From the NCBI RefSeq assembly GCF_011320115.1, contig NZ_JAANOZ010000002.1, positions 62,001-126,000 of the forward strand: a DNA stretch of 64,000 bases, read 5' to 3'. The translations under genes were made by a program, and so were the position numbers. A model generated the notes under the pieces. That model was not told the DNA's origin. It ran no database searches and saw only the letters and a program-made list of their open reading frames with translations. This document shows positions 41,959-50,600 of this stretch, piece by piece; the stretch's first letter is position 1, and each line of letters begins with the position of its first letter. This stretch comes from Croceibacterium segetis (GTDB lineage Bacteria > Pseudomonadota > Alphaproteobacteria > Sphingomonadales > Sphingomonadaceae).

Positions 41959-42242
41959 AACGGCGGGGACGACCGGAGAAACCCGCAGAAGCAATCGGCA
42001 TCGAGGCGTGGCAGGTGTGGACGTTCCTAGACGAACGCATAGGCGCCGGATGGAAGCTTGAAGCGGCTGTGCAAGCGGCTGTCGATCATTTCGGCATCAG
42101 CCGCGCCCAGGTGTTCAAGCATATCGACTTGTCGGAAACGGTCGCCATGATGTTCGCGCTGCGCCTCGGCGAGGATGTGGATCAAGAGGAAGCCTTTGCG
42201 GCGGTTGGCCTGCAAGGGCTTCTGAAAAGGCTAATTAATTAG
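41955..42242 (+). CDS. small hypothetical protein downstream of the integrase
   Basis: The 95-aa protein is set to start at a GTG overlapping the integrase stop (GTGA), with GGAG upstream. It opens with a basic AT-hook-like KRRGRPEKPAEA and continues as a helical domain with a possible HTH (FGISRAQVFKHIDL, about residues 50-63). A small DNA-binding protein helping recombination or regulation is a guess. Confidence 0.65.
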   Translation: MKRRGRPEKPAEAIGIEAWQVWTFLDERIGAGWKLEAAVQAAVDHFGISRAQVFKHIDLSETVAMMFALRLGEDVDQEEAFAAVGLQGLLKRLIN

Positions 42243-42311
42243 ACTCGCTTCTTGCTGACGCGCGGGAATCCATGAGTATCAGCAGGGTCGTCTAGAAAGA
42301 GGCGGCGCCCT

Positions 42312-42339
42312 GTCGTCTCAAGCAAGAAAGCGAGACGAC
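42312..42339. promoter_or_regulatory. inverted repeat abutting the AlpA-like start codon
   Basis: GTCGTCTC (42312-42319) and GAGACGAC (42332-42339) form a perfect 8-bp inverted repeat, nine if T42311 and the A of the ATG are counted, with a 12-nt loop. It ends at the start codon of the AlpA-like gene, so it could be an autoregulatory operator or an mRNA hairpin that covers the start. Confidence 0.6.
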
Positions 42340-42552
42340 ATGCAATACGAACCTACCGACCCCCTGCTAAGGATCGCCGACGTCAGGAAACTTACCCGGC
42401 GCTCCACCTCACGCATCTATGCCGACATGAACGCCGGCCTCTTTCCCCGCCCCATCCGCATCGGCACCCGCGCCGTGGCGTGGCGCGAGAGCGACTTGAT
42501 CGCGTGGCTGGGCCATCGCGTCGCAGAGCGCGATCAGAGGGAGGCGGCATAA
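42340..42552 (+). CDS. AlpA family regulator/excisionase-like HTH protein
   Basis: The 70-aa protein has the MerR-like/AlpA wing layout: LLRIADVRKLTRRSTSRIYADMNAGLFPRPIRIGTRAVAWRESDLIAWL. AlpA proteins of P4-like elements activate or assist excision. The stop overlaps the next ATG (TAATG), making this the first gene of a three-gene run. Confidence 0.9.
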   Translation: MQYEPTDPLLRIADVRKLTRRSTSRIYADMNAGLFPRPIRIGTRAVAWRESDLIAWLGHRVAERDQREAA

Positions 42553-42866
42553 TGAACGGCTATAAGAATCACCCAAACAATGTGTGCCGGTTTCTGGTCA
42601 AGAAAATACTCGGTAAGCACATGCTCAAGAAGCCCGCGTTGGCTGTTGAACTGACCGCCGATGGCAAGACTACCTTCTACGAGTCTTCCGGGTTGGTTTA
42701 CGCTACGGTCGACCCCAGCCGCGGTGCTGCGGCGTTCGCCACCAAGACCTTGAACGACCTTGGCCGTGAACTTGGGCTGCCATTCAAAGTAGGGCTTGGC
42801 CTGTTCACACCGGATGGGCGCGCGACGTTCATCGCCTCTCCCCTCGATCAGCAGGGGGCGGCGTGA
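42552..42866 (+). CDS. island hypothetical protein
   Basis: A 104-aa protein coupled to the AlpA-like gene (TAATG) and to the following gene. It is soluble, with no signal or membrane segment and no motif I recognise. Its place directly after an excisionase-like gene suggests an island-maintenance role. Confidence 0.55.
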   Translation: MNGYKNHPNNVCRFLVKKILGKHMLKKPALAVELTADGKTTFYESSGLVYATVDPSRGAAAFATKTLNDLGRELGLPFKVGLGLFTPDGRATFIASPLDQQGAA

Positions 42867-43852
42867 TGCATAGCGAGCGCCACGAAGCTCTCGAACGAAA
42901 GAGTCCCACCGCGAAGATTCTCCACTGGTCCACGGTAGCGCCATGGCGCGGGATCAGAGTAAGTCAGCAGACTGTCGTGGGTCCAAACGACGTCCTTATG
43001 GATGACGGATGGAACATCATCAGAATGCCGCTGCTCGTGGGGAAGCCTTGCTTCGGTCAACCTACCGCCTTTGCAAGACATGGCGGCCCCCAACCAATCC
43101 TGCACCCAGTGCGCGGACTATTGCCGTCTCGGTGCATGCGGTGTTCGGCGAAAGACGCCTGCGAAAACGTGGCGAAGAAGAGGCTTCGGGTTACGACGAA
43201 TGTCCAGGATGCTTTTCGTGCTTTCGATAGGGCTGGTGGCACTTATGGACTCGGGAATCCGTCAGACTGTCCCACGGCACAGCGACAGTTCGATGCGCTA
43301 GTTCACGCACTCGTAAGACATGGCGGGTTTACCAGCTGCAACGACGCAGTCGTGGTGGCGCACTACGAGAGCGCAAGGGACGAAGCTCGCCAGCTCGCCG
43401 CAAAGAGGAAGCGCGTAGCGCGACTCAAGGCGGCTAGGCGCGGTGACCTCGACGACGAAATGCTCGCCCTCTTGGAAGACCATAGGCTGTGGCGCGAAGC
43501 TCAACTTAGACTGGTCCTTCGAAAGTCCGAATTACCGGCGCGCATCGCGAGGCTGCCACTAAAATCGGCCCGACTCACTGCGGATGCTTGGCTTGCCCGC
43601 TTGGTCCTCACGCTCCGCCGCGCACCCGTGAATCATTCAAGTGTCGCGTCCGAGATGATGAGACACCGACCCACTAGCTATAGGAACCACAATGCGCTCC
43701 GGCAGAGAGTGGAGAATGACCTGCTGCGAGTGGACTTGCTGGAACGCTATTGTGTGCCGGGGCACAACACATCTGTGTGGCCGCGGTTCGATCTGAAGCA
43801 AGCACTACGTGATTCTGAGCAGCTGACCCACTACAAAGCTATGGCGGCCTAA
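42866..43852 (+). CDS. island hypothetical protein with Cys cluster
   Basis: The 328-aa protein starts at an ATG next to the previous stop (a GTG one codon earlier also fits). A cysteine cluster, SRCMRCSAKDACENVA (about residues 90-105), could bind zinc or iron-sulfur. It is followed by a long basic helical region (AKRKRVARLKAARRGDLDDE, about 190-210) and a further basic C-terminal part. It may be a nucleic-acid-binding protein of the element. No family recognised. Confidence 0.6.
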   Translation: MHSERHEALERKSPTAKILHWSTVAPWRGIRVSQQTVVGPNDVLMDDGWNIIRMPLLVGKPCFGQPTAFARHGGPQPILHPVRGLLPSRCMRCSAKDACENVAKKRLRVTTNVQDAFRAFDRAGGTYGLGNPSDCPTAQRQFDALVHALVRHGGFTSCNDAVVVAHYESARDEARQLAAKRKRVARLKAARRGDLDDEMLALLEDHRLWREAQLRLVLRKSELPARIARLPLKSARLTADAWLARLVLTLRRAPVNHSSVASEMMRHRPTSYRNHNALRQRVENDLLRVDLLERYCVPGHNTSVWPRFDLKQALRDSEQLTHYKAMAA

Positions 43853-44328
43853 CGCCGCCAGCCAATGGGGATTGCTCCCTACCTAGTGGCCAAGCGTAAG
43901 CAGTCGCGCGTCCGAACTGCTCGAAGCCAAACATGAGGAACTCCGCGGGGTTCGCCGGCTACAAACGGCGTCCTGCTCGAATGAGAATAATCTAAAGATT
44001 ATTCACGCAGGTCCCGCAAAAGCGGGGACGCTGCGGAGTGTCTCTCAAACATCACTCATCCGGCGTGCCCAAAGTTCGAGGCACCAGCCAGCAGCCATTC
44101 CCGGCGCGCCGCGCCCACGCGCGTTGCGACACGTCAGGGCGGTGGACGAGGGCTAACTCGGCGGTCCCTCGGATGACATGACTGCACTGACTAGCGAGTC
44201 GCTCGGGCGTCCGCGCTTACCTTCGCCGCTACCCCAGCAAACCCATCACGAACCCACGCGCGTCCATCGAGCGCGACACCTAAGCTGCACGCACCAACCA
44301 ACACAAACCAACACAGGGAGACATGATC
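43853..44328. other. 476-bp structured non-coding stretch
   Basis: I see no convincing gene. The stretch has a perfect 9-bp inverted repeat GAATAATCT-AA-AGATTATTC (43985-44004), a nearby GC hairpin with an AAAA loop (44011-44029), flanking ACTCCGC / GCGGAGT complements (about 43931 and 44033), and a 10-bp tandem AACCAACACA repeat near 44296-44315. It could hold an origin, a transfer site, a small RNA or a promoter; a weak 62-codon frame here looks like chance. Confidence 0.5.
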
Positions 44329-44592
44329 ATGCGTTTACAGTTTTTCAGGATCGAGCCTGGCAATGACCCAGTGATGTTCATCGCTGCGCGCAACGAGCCT
44401 CACTGTGCGGAGATCTTCGTAACTTGGGATACCGCGTCCGGTCGTCCGCATCAGGAGTTCTCGACGGAGCGCTTCTATCGGCAGCTGCCGCCGGACATGC
44501 GGATCGGCCTCGATGACATGCTGAACGCGGGCATCTGGGGCATCGCTGATTACGATCCGCTGTTTGGCTGGCATGTTCGCCCGCCGGAGTGA
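44329..44592 (+). CDS. small island hypothetical protein
   Basis: An 87-aa acidic protein. I choose the second of two close ATGs because GGGAG lies eight bases before it. It begins MRLQFFRIEPG and ends GWHVRPPE, with no membrane segment. It loosely resembles the protein at 45368 in length, opening and a C-terminal GW-V motif. It is followed by a long hairpin. Function unknown. Confidence 0.6.
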   Translation: MRLQFFRIEPGNDPVMFIAARNEPHCAEIFVTWDTASGRPHQEFSTERFYRQLPPDMRIGLDDMLNAGIWGIADYDPLFGWHVRPPE

Positions 44593-44600
44593 TGCGACTG

Positions 44601-44639
44601 CCGGGAGCCCCTAGACGAACACTTCTATGGGGCTCCCGG
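44601..44639 (+). terminator. hairpin after the 87-aa gene
   Basis: A perfect 11-bp stem (44601-44611 with 44629-44639) with a 17-nt loop lies nine bases after the stop. It lacks a following T-run, so it may stabilise the mRNA or act with Rho rather than as an intrinsic terminator. Confidence 0.55.
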
Positions 44640-44670
44640 CCAATGCTCCTCCAGCTCCTGGACCTTGGGT

Positions 44671-44886
44671 TTAGTAGCCGCCGCGCATCAACCTATCGAC
44701 CGAGACCTTGAGCTTGCACTTCTGGTCAATGAAGATGCCGGTTTGGCACTTCTTGTAGGGGCTGCTAGCGGGAAGCCGAGTTTCGAAATACGTTATCAAT
44801 AACCCCAGCGCCACGAAGCCGGCGATAACTAGCAAGACCATGTCGGCTCGGCAAATGGATGCTTTTCGAATCTCTTTATAGTCCAT
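44671..44886 (-). CDS. small single-pass membrane protein
   Basis: The 71-aa protein has one hydrophobic helix (MVLLVIAGFVALGLLITYF, about residues 16-34) after a short basic cytosolic start. Its exported tail has two cysteines (KKCQTGIFIDQKCKLKV) that could form a disulfide. AAGGA seven bases before the ATG supports it. It points opposite to its neighbours. No family recognised. Confidence 0.6.
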   Translation of the reverse strand: MDYKEIRKASICRADMVLLVIAGFVALGLLITYFETRLPASSPYKKCQTGIFIDQKCKLKVSVDRLMRGGY

Positions 44887-45021
44887 TTTTGATCCTTCCG
44901 TCGGGATGGTGCGTCGATCTCGTGGCGGTTCGGAAACCGACGCGGCAGCTCTGCCTTGAGCTGGTTCAATACACACTATAGTTGATAACCCGCAATCATC
45001 ACCTGCGGCACTGTCCGCGGC

Positions 45022-45243
45022 ATGGACATGCGCCTTCTGGTCGGGCTGAACTTTCGCAAGCTTCGCGCTGCCAAGGGACTGACGCAGGAGAGGGTATCCG
45101 AACTCACCGGCATTTCTCAGCAGTATCTGAGCTCTCTTGAGGCAGGGCGGCGCAATCCGACTGTGGTAACGCTGTTCGAGTTGACCGACCCTCTAGGCGC
45201 CATGCCGATGGACCTCCTGCGGCCCATCGAGGAGGCAGACTAA
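45022..45243 (+). CDS. XRE-family helix-turn-helix regulator
   Basis: The 73-aa protein is a single HTH_3 domain: NFRKLRAAKGLTQERVSELTGISQQYLSSLEAGRRNPTVVTL. It probably acts as a dimeric repressor for island genes. A second ATG at 45028 is an alternative start. It diverges from the small membrane protein gene, with 135 bp between them. Confidence 0.9.
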   Translation: MDMRLLVGLNFRKLRAAKGLTQERVSELTGISQQYLSSLEAGRRNPTVVTLFELTDPLGAMPMDLLRPIEEAD

Positions 45244-45367
45244 TGGTTCGTCGAACGGACCACTGACACCCTTCGGCGCAGTCCCCAACGTCGAATTCAT
45301 TGCCCACCCGACACCCGCGTTCAACGCTCTCATAGTGACCTCACCAACAGCAACTAGTGAGGTTCAC

Positions 45368-45640
45368 ATGAAGATCTTTCGAGCTACCGAGCTGCGCATC
45401 AACCCCATCCCGATCGTCGCCGACGACATTCACCACGCGAGCCACTCGCTCCTCTTCGCGCTCTACGAAGGGCTCAGGCATTGGCCCGGAGTGTCATACT
45501 CGATCGGCCCTTGGGAGCCCCCATGCGACATGGCGCCGGACATCCTCAAGAAGGTTGCCGAAGAGCACGCCGGCGGGCTCGCACACTTCGTTGAAGATGG
45601 ATGGGAAGTCATCCGCTCGGACCCGCACCGAACCTGGTGA
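45368..45640 (+). CDS. small island hypothetical protein
   Basis: A 90-aa protein starting MKIFRATELRINPIPIVADD. It is soluble and acidic and ends EDGWEVIRSDPHRTW. The ATG follows AGTGAGGTTCAC. Its weak likeness to the 44329 product suggests a pair of diverged copies. Function unknown. Confidence 0.6.
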   Translation: MKIFRATELRINPIPIVADDIHHASHSLLFALYEGLRHWPGVSYSIGPWEPPCDMAPDILKKVAEEHAGGLAHFVEDGWEVIRSDPHRTW

Positions 45641-45749
45641 TCCCTCCGCCGTTGATGAGGTGGCCGTGCGCCCGCCTCTACAGTCTCGGCACAATATCAA
45701 ACGCACCGACGGCCATTGTCGTCGGTTCCGAACAGGAAAGAGCGGATTT

Positions 45750-46085
45750 ATGGCTAAGGCAAATAACAAGGTGGTCAACTTGGACCCACATGGCGACTAC
45801 CCTCTGGCAAATTCAGAGGCGACCCGCATGCTCGCGGCAGGTCTGGAACACGCTGCCGAGGACAAGGGTTGGTCTCAGCGCACCATCGCCAAGATGCTCA
45901 ACTACAGGGCCTCCGTGGTGCTGAGTCACATGGCCTTGGGTCGAGTGCCCATCCCGATCGACCGCGCACTCCAGTTCGCGCGACTGCTCGGCATGGACAC
46001 GGCGAAGTTTCTCCTGGCCGTGCTTGAACAGCGCCACCCGGAGATCGACTTCGTCAAGGTTCTCGGCGCTACTGCGAAGACCTAG
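45750..46085 (+). CDS. HTH-domain DNA-binding protein
   Basis: The 111-aa protein has a central HTH-like segment, EDKGWSQRTIAKMLNYRASVVLSHMALGRVPIP (about residues 37-70), resembling XRE/Cro folds, followed by a helical tail. AGGAAAG precedes the ATG. It may regulate the R-M genes that follow on the other strand or other island cargo. Confidence 0.7.
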   Translation: MAKANNKVVNLDPHGDYPLANSEATRMLAAGLEHAAEDKGWSQRTIAKMLNYRASVVLSHMALGRVPIPIDRALQFARLLGMDTAKFLLAVLEQRHPEIDFVKVLGATAKT

Positions 46086-46223
46086 GGCAGCGCCCCCGAT
46101 CGTGCTAACGCTCAATGAGTTGGTCGCAGCCGCATCGGTTCGATCGGAGTGCTTCGCTGCGGGTCGCGGTGCGCAAAGTATTCGTTCCCCGGCCGGACCA
46201 GAGGAAGAGTTCGACGGGATGAG

Positions 46224-47555
46224 TTATCGGTTGAGGGCCGAAATCAGGAAGCGGCCAAGGCGGTTCCAATAAGCGCGCAATTCATTCTCCATCGGGGCGA
46301 AGTCTGGCGAGTGAATGTATCGCTGCATGCTTGCGACCGAAATGAGTTGATCGTTGAGCCGCATGCGCTCCAGCTCGTCGTAGTATGCCCGATCGATTAT
46401 CTGGCGACGGAAGAGGTGAGCGCTCACTGCACCTACCTTTCTGGACAGATTGTCCGGCACCTGGAGGCCATGTTCGGCCACATAGCTTTCGACCGACAAT
46501 TCGACCAAAATGCGCATGAGGGCAGAAACAGCGTTCGGATGTTCACCCAATGATAGCGATTGCAGCTCTTCCCAGATGGCCCGGACGCGCTGCTGGGTCG
46601 CGATCCATTGAATATGCGGCGCGTCCGCCGGGATAAAAGTGGTCTGAGGAGGGCGAGGCGCGGGTTGACGCGGCCGGGGGTTGCGAGGAACGCCAGGACC
46701 TTCAACGGGCTCTTCTAGACGCTCGTTTTCACGAGGCAGAATTCCTTCCGCTTCGAGTCGATTGAGATAGGCTCGCTTACCCTCATTGTTCCAAAGGTGG
46801 CCCAGTGTGACGACCTGGTTGGCAAGATCGTTGGTGATGCGTTGGAGCGCCTCCGTCACCGCACCATGATCGTGGGTTAGCCGAAACCGTCGACCGGCCG
46901 TGCTGACACCCGCCCGATTGCGAAACTCCTCGGACGACAGAAGGCGCGTCAAGGTAGACCAGGGGATGTTGCCCTCGGGAAGCCGATCTGCCTCAGCCAA
47001 GAGGCGCTCCACCTCTGCCGCGACATTGATGCCGCCACCTTGGCCCGTCCGTTCGACGAAGTTGAGTTTTGCCCGGTCGTTCCAGTCGAGCTGTCCGACA
47101 CCGCGCTGGGATCCAGTGTGGCGGCGGAATAGGATGTTGTCGATAAGGATGCGGTCGTCCTCAACCTGACACGTCAACCGGTCGGGAATGACGACCCCGT
47201 CTGCAAGACCCTCGAAATATCCTCGTAGATGGGCTGTCGGTGACCGAGCGGGGTCCCGAAGGAGCTTAAGACAGGTTACCCGGCGATTGCCGTCGAAGAC
47301 GACGTAGATGTCCTCGGAGCGCATCACGAGCGGTGGATCGTAGACCGCTCCAACGGCCGCAATATCGGCGGCCAAGTTGCGCATTTGGGCTTCGTGCAAC
47401 CGGAATAGCTCGGCGATTGCGAGATCCTCGCTACCGACCTCGCCGTGGCGATCATTAGCCTGATTAACTCGTAGATCGTCGAGTTCCAGTTCCTCGTAGG
47501 CCAAAATTGCCCCCTGCTTATCTGACAATCTATGCCGATCTCGACGTGGTCGCAT
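46224..47555 (-). CDS. ParB-like nuclease/NTPase-domain protein next to the R-M gene
   Basis: The 443-aa protein has an N-terminal ParB/sulfiredoxin-like domain with VVFDGNRRVTCLKLLRDP (about residues 85-102), matching the GxRR nucleotide-binding motif. The middle is a helical region and the C-terminal part (about 320-440) is of unknown fold, after a Pro/Arg linker. The start is uncertain: an ATG at 47555 is used, but TTG and GTG codons lie upstream in frame. It follows the MmeI-like gene on the same strand, so it may be an accessory to that system. Confidence 0.65.
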   Translation of the reverse strand: MRPRRDRHRLSDKQGAILAYEELELDDLRVNQANDRHGEVGSEDLAIAELFRLHEAQMRNLAADIAAVGAVYDPPLVMRSEDIYVVFDGNRRVTCLKLLRDPARSPTAHLRGYFEGLADGVVIPDRLTCQVEDDRILIDNILFRRHTGSQRGVGQLDWNDRAKLNFVERTGQGGGINVAAEVERLLAEADRLPEGNIPWSTLTRLLSSEEFRNRAGVSTAGRRFRLTHDHGAVTEALQRITNDLANQVVTLGHLWNNEGKRAYLNRLEAEGILPRENERLEEPVEGPGVPRNPRPRQPAPRPPQTTFIPADAPHIQWIATQQRVRAIWEELQSLSLGEHPNAVSALMRILVELSVESYVAEHGLQVPDNLSRKVGAVSAHLFRRQIIDRAYYDELERMRLNDQLISVASMQRYIHSPDFAPMENELRAYWNRLGRFLISALNR

Positions 47556-47632
47556 GTCCCGATCTTGCTCGTCAAACCGCTGCTTACGGTCGGCTCGGAA
47601 TAATGGTGGCACCCGTTCCAAGCTGTTCGTCT

Positions 47633-50600
47633 TTAAGCAGCATACCTCCCGTCTTTTAGTCGGCGTGCCATCCCGACCCCCGCCAGGGCATCCAGGACGG
47701 GGCGGATGGTAGCGGCTCGTTTGCCCTTGAAGGCGCGAGCAACGTCTTGGGGTGCGAGTGGAACGCCAACGGAGGCGAGAACGGACTGGACCGCGCTCAC
47801 CTGCTCGGGGAGGCTGTCGGGCCACGGGATGACATTGTCGGGCGCCGTCGCGGCGGTCTGGCCGAGGTCGAGCGACTGGGTGACAGGTGCGTCGTAGTCG
47901 GGCGCCTGGTATTCGGGGCGTAGCCAGCGGATCAGCCCCTTGCCTTCTTCGGCGGCGCGTTCCTTGTTGAGCGCGACGAGGCGGGTGAGGATCTCCTCGT
48001 CGGACAGATGCGCCGGCCAGCCGTAGGCTTCGGCGACCATAGCGTCGATCGCTTCGTGATGGCGGCGGATCAAGGTGACCAGACCGTGGTCATGGATGTC
48101 GCGCTCGACCTCGGTTAGCGCCCGGCCCTCTCGCAGCGCTTCGAGCACGTTGTAGAGCTTCGTGAGGGTCAGGTTCTCGTGCTCGTCGAGCACGCGCTTG
48201 CGCAGGGCGTCGAGGGCCTCGGCCTCGGCGCGGATACGGTCTTTGAGTGGCGCGGGGACGTCAGCGGGGAAGGGGAACTTCCCGAAGCAATCGGAGTGGT
48301 TGTAATTCGGTCGATCCTCCAAGAATGCCCCGGTGCGGAGTGCCCAAACCAGGTGCATGCGGCTGCAAAGCACTCCAAGTAGCCAAGCATCGTCCAGTGC
48401 GATGCCAATGATCTTTGCATCGAGAATGTGATCGGTGGTCACGAAAGTAAATATGCGATGCTTCGCGGTTCGACAGGTTGCGATCACGCGGTCAAGCTCG
48501 CGCGAGGCAAGGCGCAACGTCGGTGCATTCTCGCCAAAAAGCCACCAGTTGAGACGTCGGGTCTCTCTGCGGTTTTGATCTCGCTCAGGCTTCACCGTGT
48601 TGAAGATGTGCTGGTAGAGCGTCGGCGCCTCCGCCTTCGCCTGTTGTTCCGACAACCCGTAGAAGTCGACGACCCACTTCGGCTGGTGCCGCTGCACGAG
48701 GTCACGCCCGATTAGATATGGTCTTAGCCGAGAGGGTAGCGCATTCGGGTCGATCTGGAGGCGTTCGAGATCGCTCGTCTCCAGTCGGAAGCCCAGCCCA
48801 AGCGGATTCATCCCTTGAACCGCTAGTCCATCGTTGGCGCGAAGCGACTTTGCATCTTCGACATCGACGCCGACAGTGAGGTCAGCATTGATCCGATCAG
48901 CACTGGTCGCGTGCAGCTGAACCCAGCGCTCGCCATAGCCCTCAGGAAGAATGCCCTCGTCCTCGACAAGTTCAAGGACGGCGGGTCCTGGTGAGGCGCC
49001 AGCGCAGGTCATTGCGATGCGCACGTCTGCACCGTCGGTGCCATCGACCCAAGGGTGGTCAGGAATCGCGTAGAGCAAGCGGCACTTCGCAGCCTCAATG
49101 ACGGTGCGATTGAAGGTCTGGGTTATCGAGTTAGTCGTGATGAAGCCGAAGCGGCTCGTTGCGCCCACCGTTGTCGCCGCCGTGGCCCACCAATACATTA
49201 CGAAGTCGACGGAATCGCTGACCCTCGGATACGCAACACGAACCGCGTCGGTGTAACCATCTCCCAGCCTTTCCCGCATCCGCTTGTTGCCGATGAAAGG
49301 TGGGTTGCCGATGGTGAAGTCAGCCCTCGGCCATTGGGCCGCACGCGGCCTTACATAGCGGTAGACCTCGATGCGGCCCGTGTCGTCAGGCACCAGTTTG
49401 CCGGTCACGGGGTGGGTCTTGAAGCTCAGTCCATCCCAGATCGTGAGCGGCGCTCCGGCTTCGTCACGCTCAAGGATACGCTCGTCGTAATCGATCAGCG
49501 CGTCGCGGTTCTCAATGGTGCGGATGTCCTTGAGGATCGGCTCCGGCGGGGCGCGGTCCTTGCCGTTCACGCGGAAATGCCACTGTAGGTAGCCGATCCA
49601 CAGCACCAGCTGTGCGATCTCCGCGGCACGCGGATTCAGCTCGATGCCAAGGAAGTTCTCGGGCGTGATCGTGTGCCCCGTAATCTCCGCGACATACTGG
49701 TCGTCGCCGAGGCCGACGAGCAGGTCGAGCACCTCACCTTCCAGCTCCTTCATGCGCGCCATGGCGACGTAGAGGAAGTTGCCGGTGCCGCAGGCCGGAT
49801 CGAGCACTTTAGTCTGGGCGAGCCGGGCATGGAACGCCTCGACATGGGCGCGGGCCTCATCGGTTTTGCCTTCATCGACCAGGGCGGCGGCGGCCGCCTG
49901 CACCCCATTCCAATCGGCGCGCAGCGGCTCCATGATCGTCGGTCCGACTAGCCGCTCGACATAAGCTCGCGGGGTGTAGTGCGCCCCTAGCTTGGCCCGC
50001 TCCTTCGGGTTCAGCGCGCGTTCCAGCAGAGTGCCGAAGATCGCCGGCTCGACATCGGTCCACACTTTTGAGGCTGCCTCGACCAGCACCTTCAGCTCGT
50101 CGGCATCAAGCGGCAGCGCCTCGGTTTTCTTGAACAGATAGCCGTTAAACTTGCGCACCTGGACCGCCAGCGCGGGGGCGAACTCGCCGGCGTCCATGGC
50201 CTCCCAAAGCGAGGAGAGCGAGCGCGGCAGATTGTCCAGGTTATGCTCGTGAGCCTTGAGCAGCTCCTTGAAGCTGTCCTTCGGCAGCAGCACCTCGGTG
50301 TCCTCAGCGAACATCGTGAACAGCACCCTCATCAGGAAGCCGCTGACACTCTCGGCGTTATAGCCGCGCGCCTCCAGCCTCTTGGATACGGTGGCAAGGA
50401 GGTCGGCGACTTGGCGGGTGACCTTCGCGGACTCGATCGCGGGATCGAGGCGCTTCGGATCGATCCAGATGGCGTGCAGGCGATCACGCACCTCTTCGTC
50501 GCGCAGGTCCTCCAGCATGATCCGGTAGCGCGCACGATCTGGGAATTGGGCGTATGCCTTGCCGGTGCCGGTGAAGTCTGCCCAGACCTCGATGCAGTAG

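Noticed and set aside
44178-44366. 62-codon frame in the structured gap
   Set aside because: Pro/His/Thr-rich product, no ribosome-binding site, and it overlaps the better-supported 87-aa gene.
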